Shown: positions 48,301 through 59,800 of the stretch, piece by piece
How the letters are laid out: each line of letters begins with the position of its first letter
Numbering within the stretch: position 1 is the stretch's first letter
Assembly (NCBI GenBank): GCA_965112735.1
Contig: OZ218952.1
Coordinates: forward strand, 310,001 to 374,000
DNA: 64,000 nt
Direction of reading: 5' to 3'
Origin: Phaeosaccion multiseriatum
Taxonomy: Eukaryota > Ochrophyta, other classes
Translations under genes and position numbers: made by a program
Notes under the pieces: generated by a model
The model's input: the letters and a program-made list of their open reading frames with translations, nothing else
Told to the model about the DNA's origin: nothing
Database searches by the model: none

Positions 48301-49268
48301 AAGAGGAGGGGGGTGAGGAGAAGAGGGAGGCCGCTGCCCTTGCTGAGCTAAAGCTGGAGCAGGACACGCTGTCGCTCGCTGTGGACTGCTGCAGGGGCTC
48401 GCAGGCAGGCGCAGTCGGCATGTTGCTGCAGCTGGCAGGCCGGATAGAGGAGGGAGAGGGCAAACCGTTGTACCTCTCAGCGGCCGCGGCTTTGGTGCTT
48501 CTCAAGCTGCTCGGGGCACTACTTGATCATGCGCAGGAAGCGCGTTTGTCACGGCTGGCCGCCTCCACTGTCATCCTCTCTCAGCTGTGCTTCCGCAAGC
48601 AGACCCAATCATCATCATTAGCAGCAGTTGGTGATACAGCAGCACTTGGTGACCAGGATGGCTCCTTCGTGCCCTTGGGACAGAGTCGGGGCGGGCTGTG
48701 CACACACCCCATGTGGAGCTCCTCCGACCTTTGGGAGGTGGCCATTTCGGACACCGTGTTGGTGGTGGATGAGTCCGACGGCGGCTCCGACGGCGCTTCC
48801 GATGGCGCTCTTGTTCCCCGCGCCTCTCGCCTGCCCGCAGAGACAGTGGAGAAGCTCCGGGTCGGGTGGGGGCATAAGGCAGGGGCAATGGAGGACGACT
48901 TGAAGCTGGGACAGCTGGGGGTCTTTTCGCACCTCATGCTGTTGTGTGGTGTGCCCGTGGAGAAGGCTTTGAGGTGGGTCAGAGTCCGCCGGGTTCAGTT
49001 CAGTTCAGCTCAGAGCCGTACAGTTAGTTCAGTTCGTCAGTACGTCAGTCAGTCCCTCGCCGCAGTACTCTTTGCTGCTCTCTCACTGCCCCTTCCTTTT
49101 CTCTCGCGTCCTTCTCTTTCTCTCTCTCCCTCTTATCTCTCGCTCCTCTCTCTACGCCCTCCCAGGCTTGTGCAACAGTGTGCTTCCCTCAGCATGGGCA
49201 CGGATGACTCTGCCGCTGCGGAGCTCGCCAACTGCGTGCACCTCATGGCCAGGACAATAAGTCAATGA
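44904..49268 (+). CDS. F-BAR domain protein with long disordered acidic region
   Basis: F-BAR proteins bind and bend membranes and link them to actin. Exons 44904-45160, 45367-46522, 46839-48973 and 49166-49268 give 1,216 residues. The FCH/F-BAR start is HLLLDYDKVKKRSYRSTTKV, then LLKARSSAEEGYAKGLERC, and helices continue to about residue 210. A Ser/Gly/Lys insertion (about residues 230-320) divides the domain, which resumes at GDLVQWFMPTEKQRREALTE. After residue about 500 come highly acidic, Pro/Ser/Gly-rich stretches of low complexity. The last 250 residues are helical (GAVGMLLQLAGRIEEGEG, LLKLLGALLDHAQEARLSRL) and end HLMARTISQ; I could not name that domain. The final 192-bp intron stays open in frame, so its retention would still give protein. 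Confidence 0.87.
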
Positions 49269-49687
49269 GGATGTAGCGTGCACCTCCTGGCTAGGGCAAA
49301 GCTCACAACCACAGTCGCTGCAGTGAGGGTATTGCCAGGCTACTATTAGCGTAGTGAGCCTTTACTCTTGGCTCAAAGGGGTAGAGCTGCTGAGATCAGA
49401 GCTCAGGCAGAGTGATGGGTCTGTGTGACTGAGTCACGAGCGTGTGAGTGAGAGCGGTTCCGTATCGTTGTGGAGGGAGCGATTAGTTCGGGCTTTCTTT
49501 TTTCCTAATTACAACATTACCATGACCGCCATGTGTGAGCGCTCAAAGGCTGTTCCCACAACCACACGATCTGCTATCAACCAGGCCCCTTCGTCCCCCA
49601 CGTCATCCTCCTCTTCCTTCTCTCCCCTATTTTATCGATGTCGACACTGGATATCGATCTCTTCATCTTTGGTTCCTTTGTACTCCC

Positions 49688-49725
<38 letters not shown>

Positions 49726-50851
49726 TGTTGATGCTGCTGCCGCCGCTGCCTGTTCATCACGCATGCTATCCCCGCTTTTTGTGGGTCCTCGGGATGCCCC
49801 CAAGTGGCCCCACATACCCTATCCCTCGTTCCGAAGGCTTCCCGGTGGCTTCTTGCGGTTGCGTGGCAAAAAGGATCATTACTGTGATTTCGCGGTTGAG
49901 TGGCACTTTTGACGCCCAATTACGCCCCATTATTTTTTTTTTACGCCAAATGACGATTTTTTTGACGACGTTTGACGACGTTTGACGACGCCTTAGCCCC
50001 CTATTTGACGCCCTTTGACGCCCTTTGACGCACTTTGACGCCCTTTTTCTTAATTCGCCTTAAGAGAGATAACTGGGTGGGCGGACACACCCGTTTTGCG
50101 GACAGGGCCTACCCCCCCCACCCCCCCCCCCCCCCTTTTTCTTCTTTAGCCACTACTGGCGCCGTACTTGCCTCCCTGTCTTGGCCCTGCCTCTTACGAA
50201 CACATTGCCACCTTTAGAAGTCTGGAGTAAGTTACTAAGGGATCATAGACTCAAATCTGAATTTGAAATCTGGAAAAGATATTACTTTTAGAAGCTTACG
50301 TAAGTGCGTCGCATACTTACGTAAGTACGTCACATCCTTACATAAGTACGGCACGTAAGGGAATTGGGTGTCTGTCCGCTGGGAAAATTAGCCCCCCCTC
50401 GCCCCCCCCCCCCCTTTTCCACTTTCCAGAGGTGCGTGTGAATTTCTGCTCAGCGTCCAGAGTAGCCATAGGTAAGGGAGGCACAATAAAGCCATCGGAA
50501 CCTCAAACAACCTGTGTCCTTCAGAGTTAGCAGCAAAACCGATTAGCTGTCCGTTCACCCAAGTATCTCTCTTAATTTCGTCTAAAAAAAATCACGGAAA
50601 AAAAAAATCACGGAAAAGAAGAAAAAAAAGAAAAAAAAGAAAAAAAGGCGTGCCGAAAATCTTCCGTGCAAATTTCTCTGCTGCTGCTCAGGCCATCGGC
50701 ACTCCCAAAGGAGTGTCTTCAAGCTCTACACGCTTGCACGGCCCATAACCCTCTGTTTCTGCCCCCCCCCTCGCCTCCTCATTACTCCCTTTCATTCCCT
50801 TTCCTCCCTTTTCCCCCTTTCCCCCTTTCCCTTCTTTCCCTTTTCCCAGCC
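49269..50851. other. intergenic region upstream of the PKS
   Basis: No gene seen. It contains a CTG run (about 49690-49725), a TTTGACGCC-type minisatellite (about 49938-50045), three 21-bp tandem units with TTACGTAA (50295-50357), and A-rich sequence at 50584-50647 just before the PKS leader. Confidence 0.6.
50295..50357. promoter_or_regulatory. three tandem 21-bp units with TTACGTAA core upstream of PKS
   Basis: CTTACGTAAGTGCGTCGCATA, then two variants with the same 21-bp spacing. The first two contain the palindrome CTTACGTAAG; the third has CTTACATAAG. TTACGTAA is a known bZIP (PAR/E4BP4-type) site. The units lie about 500 bp before the PKS ATG. A regulatory role is inference. Confidence 0.45.
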
Positions 50852-53800
50852 ATGCTTACTCGGCACACTTGCCCCTCTAGCGTTGGATCGGGCCAAGGAG
50901 GAGAGAGAATGCCCGGGGCCGGCAAGGAGCCGGCGCAGGATCAGCCTGAGGGTGCAGCAACGGGTGTGGGGGAGGAGGGACCGGCGGCGGAGACACCCGC
51001 GGCAGCAGCACCAGTGCCAGGCAAAGAGGAGGAGGTTCGAAGGGCCCATCTTTCCCCCACGCACCCAAACATGGGCAGCGGAGCAACGAGGGGCGAGAAA
51101 GACGGCCATCGTCGGGGCGACATTGCCATTGTTGGAATGGCCTGCCGCTTCCCTGGAGGTGCCAACTCCGTTCCTGAGCTGTGGGACCTGCTCTGCAGGG
51201 AGCGCAGCGGCATCACAGACATGCCCACAGATAGGTGCGTGAGTGGGCGGTGGCTGGGTCTGGGCGACGGAACCTTGGAGATGATGGGTAGCGTGCATCA
51301 TGGTGCTTAGCAATTTGCCCCCGCCCCGCCCCTGCCACCGCAGCAGATCTTGCTGGAGTGTTTTGGGCGGGAGGGAGTTGGGATGGTAGTGGACGGGATG
51401 AGGCCTGAAGAATCCTGTACACACGGTCGAGGAGAGCTGATGGTTCCCACACTTATCTTTCTCTCCTTTATCCCGCCCCCTCCCTGCTGCGCCTCCCAAA
51501 TCACTCTTCCCGCGTTCGCGCACGTCCCTCCTCTCACAGATGGGAGCCTGCGACCTTGGACAAGCTCAAGCGTGGAGAAAGCGGTTATCCCACGCGGGGG
51601 GGCTTCCTCCCCGACGTAGAGCTGTTCGATAACGCCTTCTTCAACATCTCTGACCCGGAAGCGTCCGCAATGGACCCTCAGCAGCGAGGTTAGCAAAGCG
51701 TCACAATCCTCTTCTTGTGTGACTCGGAGTTGTTTCGTCTTCAGTAAAACCAACAAGGTCTCACCTGCTTTGCCGTTCTCCTCAACACACGCAGTCATGT
51801 TGGAGGTAGCCTACGAGACATTTCGCGACGCAGGGCTTGACAAGGAAGCTCTGCTTGAGAGCAAAACAGGTGGGTCGATGTACCCCTTTCAGTAGTGATG
51901 ACTGAAGCAAATAGTGAGCAGAATCAGACGAAGAGGGAGAAACTGCTAAACTCCTCTTCTCGAACCTCCAGGAGTGTTCATCGGGTGCGGCAACGGAGAC
52001 TGGATGTCCAAAATGCAGTCCCTCGCTCCTGGACCGTACGTTGCTACGGGCGCTTCAGAGGCTCTCGTGGCCAATAGGGTCTCCTTCGCCCTCGGTCTGA
52101 CTGGACCTTCGCAGACCATCAACACGGCCTCTTCCTCCTCTCTCGTGGCCGTGCACCAGGCCTGCCGCGGCCTCCAAAGCCGCGACTGCGACATGGCCCT
52201 GGCCGGAGGAGTGTCCATCATGACCAGCCTTGAGCCCTTCTCCGCGATGTCATCGCTGCACTTGCTGTCAGACAAGTGCATGGTCTTTGATGCCGCTGCC
52301 AACGGCTACGTGCGGGCAGGTGAGCACGAGCGGCGCCTGCGAGACTGTATAGAAGACTAGAAGGACGAGAACGAGATTGACATGTGGTAGAGCTTGCTTA
52401 CCGCAGCGCTCTGATTCACGGCCCTTTCCAGCTCCACAAGGAGGGCGGTGAGAGGGAGAGGGAGAGGGAGAGGGAGAGGGAAAGGCGGAGGCGGGGAGAG
52501 GGAGAGAGGGTAAGAGGGAGCAGGAGCGGGAGAGGGAGAGGGAGAGGGAATGAGAGAGGGAGGAAGAGAAGGGGGGATGGAGAGAAAGATCGGGAGAGCG
52601 AGAGAGGTAGCGGGAGAGAGAGGAAGAGATGGAGAGGAGCAGGGGCAGAGACAGGGAGAAAGGGAAAGGGAGAGGAAGGGGGGGGGGAGGGAAGAAGAGA
52701 AGTGCAGGATGAGCAAGGAGTGTTTTTTTGGGTCTGAGATTGTCCTTTTTCGATAACCTGATGAGCACGGCTCGACCACCCCCCTAGCTCACCCTCCAGT
52801 CACCTCCATTTGCTGCTTGTGCCCTGCGGCTGCGAGCAGAGGGCTGCGGCGCCGTCGTGCTAAAGCGCCACGAAGACGCCATAGAGGCCCAAGACAACAT
52901 ATTGGCGGTGATTCGAGGCTCCTGCATCAATCACACGGGCCACGGCACGACCCTCACTGCCCCCAACGAAGCGGCACAGAAGGCGGCGGTCTTGGACTCC
53001 GTAGCAGAGGCGGGCATCGCTCTGTCCGACGTGAGCTTCATCGAGGCGCACGGCACGGGCACGCCCCTCGGGGACCGCACGGAGTGGGCTTCCATCGCCG
53101 GAACCTATGGAGACCACGACCTGGCAACAGCCCGCCGTCTCGTCGTTGGCGCGATCAAGACCAACCTTGGTCACGCGGAGGCTGCGGCTGGCATTGCGGG
53201 GCTCATCAAGACGGTGCTGGTGCTTAGGCATGTCCAAGCGCCTCCCAACCTCAACCTGTCCACGCTGAACCCTGCACTGAAGACGGAGGGCAACAGCGCT
53301 CTGCTGCCCATCCCCGGACGCATGACCCCCATCTCCACCCGAATCGGAGGTGCGTTGGGGCCCTTACTCAAAAACGTTTCCTGTGATCACTCACTCACTC
53401 ACTCACTCACTCACTCCCTCACTCACTCACTCACTACTCACTCACTCAATCACTCACTCACTCAGTCACTCACTCACTCACTCACTCACTCACTCACTCA
53501 CTCACTCGCTCACTCACTCCTCACTCACTCACTCACTCGCTCACTCACTCACTCACTCACTCACTCACTCACTCACTCACTAACTCACTCACTCACTTAC
53601 TCACTCCCGCACTCACGCACTCACTCCCTCCTGCTCTCCATCACTCACTCCCGCACCCACGCACTCACTCCCTCCTCTCCCTCCCTCCCTCCCTCCCTCA
53701 CTCCCTCACTCACTCACTCACTCACGCACTCACTCACTCACTCACCCACCCACCCAATCACTCACTCACCCACTCCCACTCACTCACTCGCTTCTTCTTG

Positions 53801-56800
53801 AGACAAGTTCAAGAGGACTTTAGAGGGGATGAGCTATCGTATGATGGTTAATGGCTGAACCCGTTCTCACCATGCCCTTCTGCTCGCTGTGGTTACTTCT
53901 GCTCCTTTTGCAGCTGTCAACTCCTTTGGGTTTGGTGGTGTCAACGCCCACGTCATCCTGGAGGGGATGGCCATCTCACACGCAGAGAAGACCAACGTCA
54001 GAGCCTCCCTGTTCACGAGCAGAAAGGCCTTCAAGCTGCTGTCCGCCCCACCGACATCGGCGGGCGGAAATAACTCCTTGGCAGTAGAGCTCCGCGGTGT
54101 CAGTCCAGCTGAACGCCAAGAGAGGCTTCGATCCGTCATCTCCGACATCGCCCTCTCCAGCACGGCAGGCTCTGCAGGTATTGACGTGGACAAACCTCTC
54201 ATGGAGGCTGGCATGGATTCGTTGGCGCTCATGGAGCTGAGGCAGCGTCTGCACCTGCTCACGGACATTCCCGTTAGTAGTGCCGCCCTCTTCGCCCACC
54301 CCACCGTGGCGGCCTTGGCGGAGTGGTTGGGCTCGGCGCTCATGGAGGGAAGTGCAAGCAGCCTGCGCCTGTCCAGGAGGATGCCATCGTCTCAAGGGGG
54401 GGGCGACGCTTCTGCCCCGCTTGCAATAGTTAGCATGGCGTGCCGCTTCCCTGGAGGCGCAGACAGTCCCGACGCTTTCTGGTCCATGCTGCTGGAGGGA
54501 AGGGACTGTATCACCGCCATGCCCCCGGGAAGACTCCCTGGTGCGGCGAAGGAGTGGCACGGAGGCTTCATCGACGGCGTGGAGATGTTTGACAATGCCA
54601 CCTTTGGCATCTCCGTAGCCGAGGCCGAGGCCATGGACCCCACTCAGCGCATCATGCTCGAGGTCGGCTACGAGGCGCTGCGCGAGGCAGGCTTCTCTGT
54701 GGCCACGCTGCGCAACAGCAACACCGGAGTGTTCGTGGGCTCTATGCAGCACGGCGACTGGGCCGCGCTCAACAAGGACGGTGACACCAAAGCTCACTCC
54801 ATGATGGGCGAGTCAGCGGGCTGTCCTGCGAATCGCCTGTCCTACGCACTGGGCTTGCGAGGCCCAAGCATATCGGTTGATACACTTTGCTCTTCCTCTC
54901 TCGTTGCCTTGGACACGGCTTGTCGCTACCTTCGCTTCGGCATGTGCGAAGCTGCGGTTGTGGGAGGAGTGAACCTGCTACTCAGCTCCCGTTCCTTCGA
55001 GCACCTCGACAAGGGAGGTTTCTTGTCCAAGGACTGGTACGTATGGGACAATGGGGGAGCTTGCCTTGGGGAGCATCGAGGTCCTGTAATGCGAGTAGAG
55101 TCATAGAGGGCTTGCTGACAGGTATACACAAGCATCATCCCTCTCATCGGCTTGTCCTTCCTTCTCTGCCCCCATCTGCCTCGTGCTGCTACCGAAGGCG
55201 CTGCAAGACGTTCGACGCAGCGGCTAACGGCTACGTCCGAGGAGAGGGCTGCGGCGCCTTGGTGGTGAAGCGGCTTGACGACGCGGAGCGCAGCGGAGAC
55301 AACATCCTGGCCGTCGTGCGGGGAAGCTCTGTGAACCACAATGGGCGCTCTATGCGGCTCACAGCACCCAGTCCAGACGCACAGCAGACGCTGATGGAGG
55401 CAACCTTGGAGGAGGCGGGTGTAGCGGGAAGCGAGGTTCACTTCGTGGAGGCGCACGGCACCGGCACGGCTCTTGGCGACCCCATCGAGATGAGCGCCCT
55501 CAAAGCCGCCTATGGAGAAGGGCGGGAGAGCTCTTTCCCACTCATGGTGGGAGCGGTCAAGACTAACATTGGTCACCTGGAGGGCGCCGCAGGCATCGCG
55601 GGAGTCATCAAGACCGTCCTGGCGCTTCAGCACAGAGCTGTTCCGGGCAATCTGCACCTCGGCACGCTCAATCCTCAGCTGGGCATTGATGGATTTGCGG
55701 TGGCCTTCCCGTCGTCCAGACTAACCCCCTTGAGTGGCGAGGGACACCCCAATGGCCGCAGCGAGCTCTTGTACGCAGGAGTAAGCTCGTTCGGAGCAGG
55801 AGGCACCAACGCCCATGTGGTGCTGAGCAGCGCTGCGCCGAGAGTGGAGGGGGAGGGTTCGAAGACACCGACGAGGAGGAAGACGGAGGTGGCCGCATCT
55901 CCCGTCGCCTTTCTCTTCACGGGGCAAGGCTCCCAGTACCCCGGCATGGGCAAGGAGCTCTACGATGAGGTGAGTTCTCTTGCTCGTTTTAACCTCTGTA
56001 TCTGTCAGTGCTCCTCTTGTCTTCTCCGTCGCTTCGCATCACCTCGGCCACCTACCCTCGTTCTCATATGCTTTTCTCTCTTGTCTCTGCTTTGCGTGTC
56101 TCTCGTTCGCTGCCTCAACAGCGTGAGGTCTTTCGTGAAGCTGTTCGTCGGTGCGATGGCCTCCTGCAGGACCAGGCCTGGCTAGACAAGTCTGTGGTGG
56201 AGCTCATGTATCCTGCTGCCGAGGAAAGGGAGAGTGTACAAGCGCTGCTGAAGGAGACACGCTACTGCCAGCCATTCCTGTTTGTGCTGGAGTACGCCCT
56301 CTGTGAGCTGTGGAAGTCGGAGGGCGTGGAGCCGTCCATGGTGATGGGCCACAGCCTGGGCGAGGTAGTGGCGGCGTGCGTGGCCGGCGTCATGTCGCTG
56401 GAGGACGGGCTGATGCTGTCCGCCAAGAGAGGAGCCGCCATGCAGGCCTGCCCCGAGGGCGAGGGAGTGATGTTCGCAGTGAGGGCTGGCAAGGAGGCGA
56501 CCTTGGCAGGCATCGTGGCTGCGAGGCTGGCAGGCGAAGTGGTGCTGGCGTCGTCGAATGGATCGAGCGCGAGCGTGATCTCTGGGGCGCGCAGCGCTGT
56601 GGATAAGGTCGTGCTTTTAGCGGATGGGGTGGGCTGCAAGGCCCTGGAGGTGTCGCACGCCTTCCACTCGCCCCTGATGCAGCCTGCTGTACGTGCTCTG
56701 GAGGAGTCTCTAAGTGAGGTGTCACTCAACGCCCCACGCATCCCCCTGGTGTCCAACGTGACGGGTGAGGTGGTCAAGGCAGAGGAGGTGACGCAGGTAG

Positions 56801-59800
56801 CGTACTGGGTGCAACACATGCTATCGCCGGTGCTGTTCGCGGAGAGTATCACCACACTACTCCGGGAGAGGCCTGAAGGTGTACGAGTGGTAGAGATTGG
56901 GCCCAGCTCTGTGCTGATCAACATGGCGCGGCAATGCGAGGGAGAGAGATCGGACGTGATGTGGCAGCCGTCCATGCGGCGGGAGGGGAGCGACACCGCC
57001 TCGTTCGACAGAGCAGTGGCGGCAGTGCTGGGCAAGCCCACACCTCTGTTCCCCACCCGTCGTGCGCTCCCTTGGTTCGAGCAGCAGGCGCATGCGATGG
57101 TACCAAGCGGCGGCGTCGTCGAGAAGAAGGGAGGAACACTCCTCTCATGCCGCTTAACCCCTCAGCTCAAGGGCTTGCTGCAGGATCACGCGGTGGGAGG
57201 AGTGGTGCTCATGCCGGGCATGGGGTACATCGAGATTGGCCTTGCCGCCTTGCTGAAGGGCAAGCCTTTCCCTGGCGAGAGGCAAGTGGTCCTGAAGGGC
57301 CTGGTCTTCATGTCTCCACTGGAAATTGCAGGCGCTCGTGCCCCCGATGTGGACCGTACGGTGGAGGGCTCCACCACTGTGGTCGCTTCTGAAGTCAGTG
57401 CCTTCGTCACTGCCCGCGGCAGCGTGCAGTTTATCGGAGGTCCCCACGGCAAGGCTGGAGAGACGGTGGCGAAGGCGACTTCCCTTCAATTGTGCACAAG
57501 GACGGAGGCAGAGACATTGGATGTGGCGCGGGTGAGAGCCGCGGTGGGGGACGAGGACATCGCCGAGGGGCTCTACCTCAAGCTTGCCGGTGCTGGGTAT
57601 GACTACGGTGCCAGCTTTGTCCGAACGCAGCACCTATTCGCCGCCAGTGGACAGGCCTTGTCGGTTGCGGTGGCAATGGATGGCAGCCTATCGGCGGAGT
57701 GGGAGATCAACGGCTTCTACCTCCACCCTGCAGTGTTGGATAATGCCGCGCACACCATGTTGGCGCTCTTGCCTGAGGAGCTGACGAGCAAGGCCTTTGC
57801 CGCCGTCTTCTTGCCCACCGGCTGCGAAGAGGTGCTTGTGCGAGGGGCCATCACGAGCGAGAAGGTGTGGGTTCATGCGGTGGTGAAGGAGGTGGACTCT
57901 CAAGCTCTTGCGATCGAGTGCGACATCGTGATAGCACACTTCGAGACGAAGCAAGTGCTCGTGCAGCTTAACCGCTTCCGGATGCAGCTGGCCCGAGGCT
58001 TCTCCCGCACCAACCCCGTCAGCCGAGCGCTGTATTCTCTAGAGTGGCTGCCCAACGATTCCATCTCCCGCAGCAGAGGTGACGTGGAAGAGCGAGAGGA
58101 AGCTTGGCTGCTCCTCACCAGCGGCGGTCGTGGCAGCTTGGACAAGGCGGTGAAAGAGAGCTTGCCCATCTCTGTGACACTGACGGAGAGGGAGGTCAAG
58201 AGCATCGACGACTCCACCCTCGCTTCAGAAGCCCCAGCAGGATGGGGCCGTGTGGTGTGCACCTTGTTCGGCGGCAAGCAGCAGAGCCCCAGCCAAGAGG
58301 CACAGACACTCCTCTTGTTGCTACAGCAGCTCTTACGAAGGCCAGCTCCCTTGATGGTGCTGGTGCAGGACACGCTGAGTGGCGGCGAGGGGTGGAGGCA
58401 TCACTGGGTGTACGGCATGATTCGAACCGCTCGTGTTGAGCACCCTTCGCTGGCCATGACGGTGGTGGACGTGGGCAGCGAGGACCTGCCCAAGTGCTGG
58501 GCCATTGCGTCACTGGGGCAGGACGTTTTGGTGCGAAACGGACGATATCTCACGCCTCAGCTGACTCGCTCCTCGGTAGTCAGCCTTCCCTTCTCCTTCG
58601 ATCTCATGGCGAGGGGAAGCATCGAGGGAGGCTTGAAGCGCAGAGACGTACTCCCTTCCGAGAGAGACGCTGCCTTGCAGGACGGGGAGATTGAAATTTG
58701 TGTCAAGGCGGTGGGGCTCAACTTCAGAGACGTGCTGAATGTGCTCGACCTGTACCCTGGCGACCCTGGACAGCCTGGCATCGAGCTATCGGGGGTGGTC
58801 ACTCGAGCATCGCGAAACTCGCGCTTTCAAGTGGGAGACAAGGTCTACGGGTTTCCGGACAAGGGCTGCTTCTGCTCCCACGTAACGACAAGTGACGTGT
58901 GTCTGGCCAACATGCCTTCCAACAGGACCTTCGAGGACATGGCGGCGCTGCCTATCGCGTGGCTCACAGTGGTGCACGCCTTTGAGCAACTCGCTGGCTT
59001 GAAGCGTGGTGAGAAGGTGCTCATCCATGCCGCGTCAGGTGGAGTGGGTCTGGTGGCCGTGCAATTTGCTCAGCGCATCGGAGCGGAGATCTACGCCACT
59101 GCTGGATCCGTTGAGAAGCACGCCTACTTGCGAGGCCTGGGTGTGAAGCACATTGCGTCGTCGCGAGATGCGGAGGCCTTTAAGGCTTCCATGGGAGCTG
59201 CGAAGGTGGATGTGGTGCTCAATTGCCTGTCAGACAACTTCATCCCTTACTCTCTGGAGCTGCTGACGAAGAGCGGGCGCTTCATGGAGATCGGCAAGCG
59301 AGGCGTGTGGACCAGGGAGGCGATGAAGGCTGCCAGGCCCGACGTGCTGTACGAGCTGATTGCGCTGGACTCCATGATAGCAGACGACTTCAAGGCCGAG
59401 AAGCAGGGCTGGGCGTTCGCTGGGCTGGAGCAACTGACAGCGGACAGTGAGGCGGGCAGGGCCGAGGCGCTACCAGTGAAGACATTCGACTTGAGGGATG
59501 AGCTTGTGGAGGCAATAAACTTCCTCAGAACTGCGAAGCACATTGGGAAGGTTGTGCTCAGTAGCCCTGAGTGTGGCATTCCCGTCGTGCGAGATGGGAC
59601 TTACGTTATCAGCGGTGGGCTGGGGGCGCTGGGGCTGGCGACTGCGAAGCATTTGGCTGATAAAGGAGCTCGTCATCTTGTACTGCTCTCGCGAGGGGGA
59701 AAGGTCAAGGCGGACTCCCAGTCGCTGTGGGAGGAGCTTCTCACCGCGCCCGGCGGGGTGAGCACCAGGGCTGTATCGTGCGATGTGTCTAGCGCGCAGT

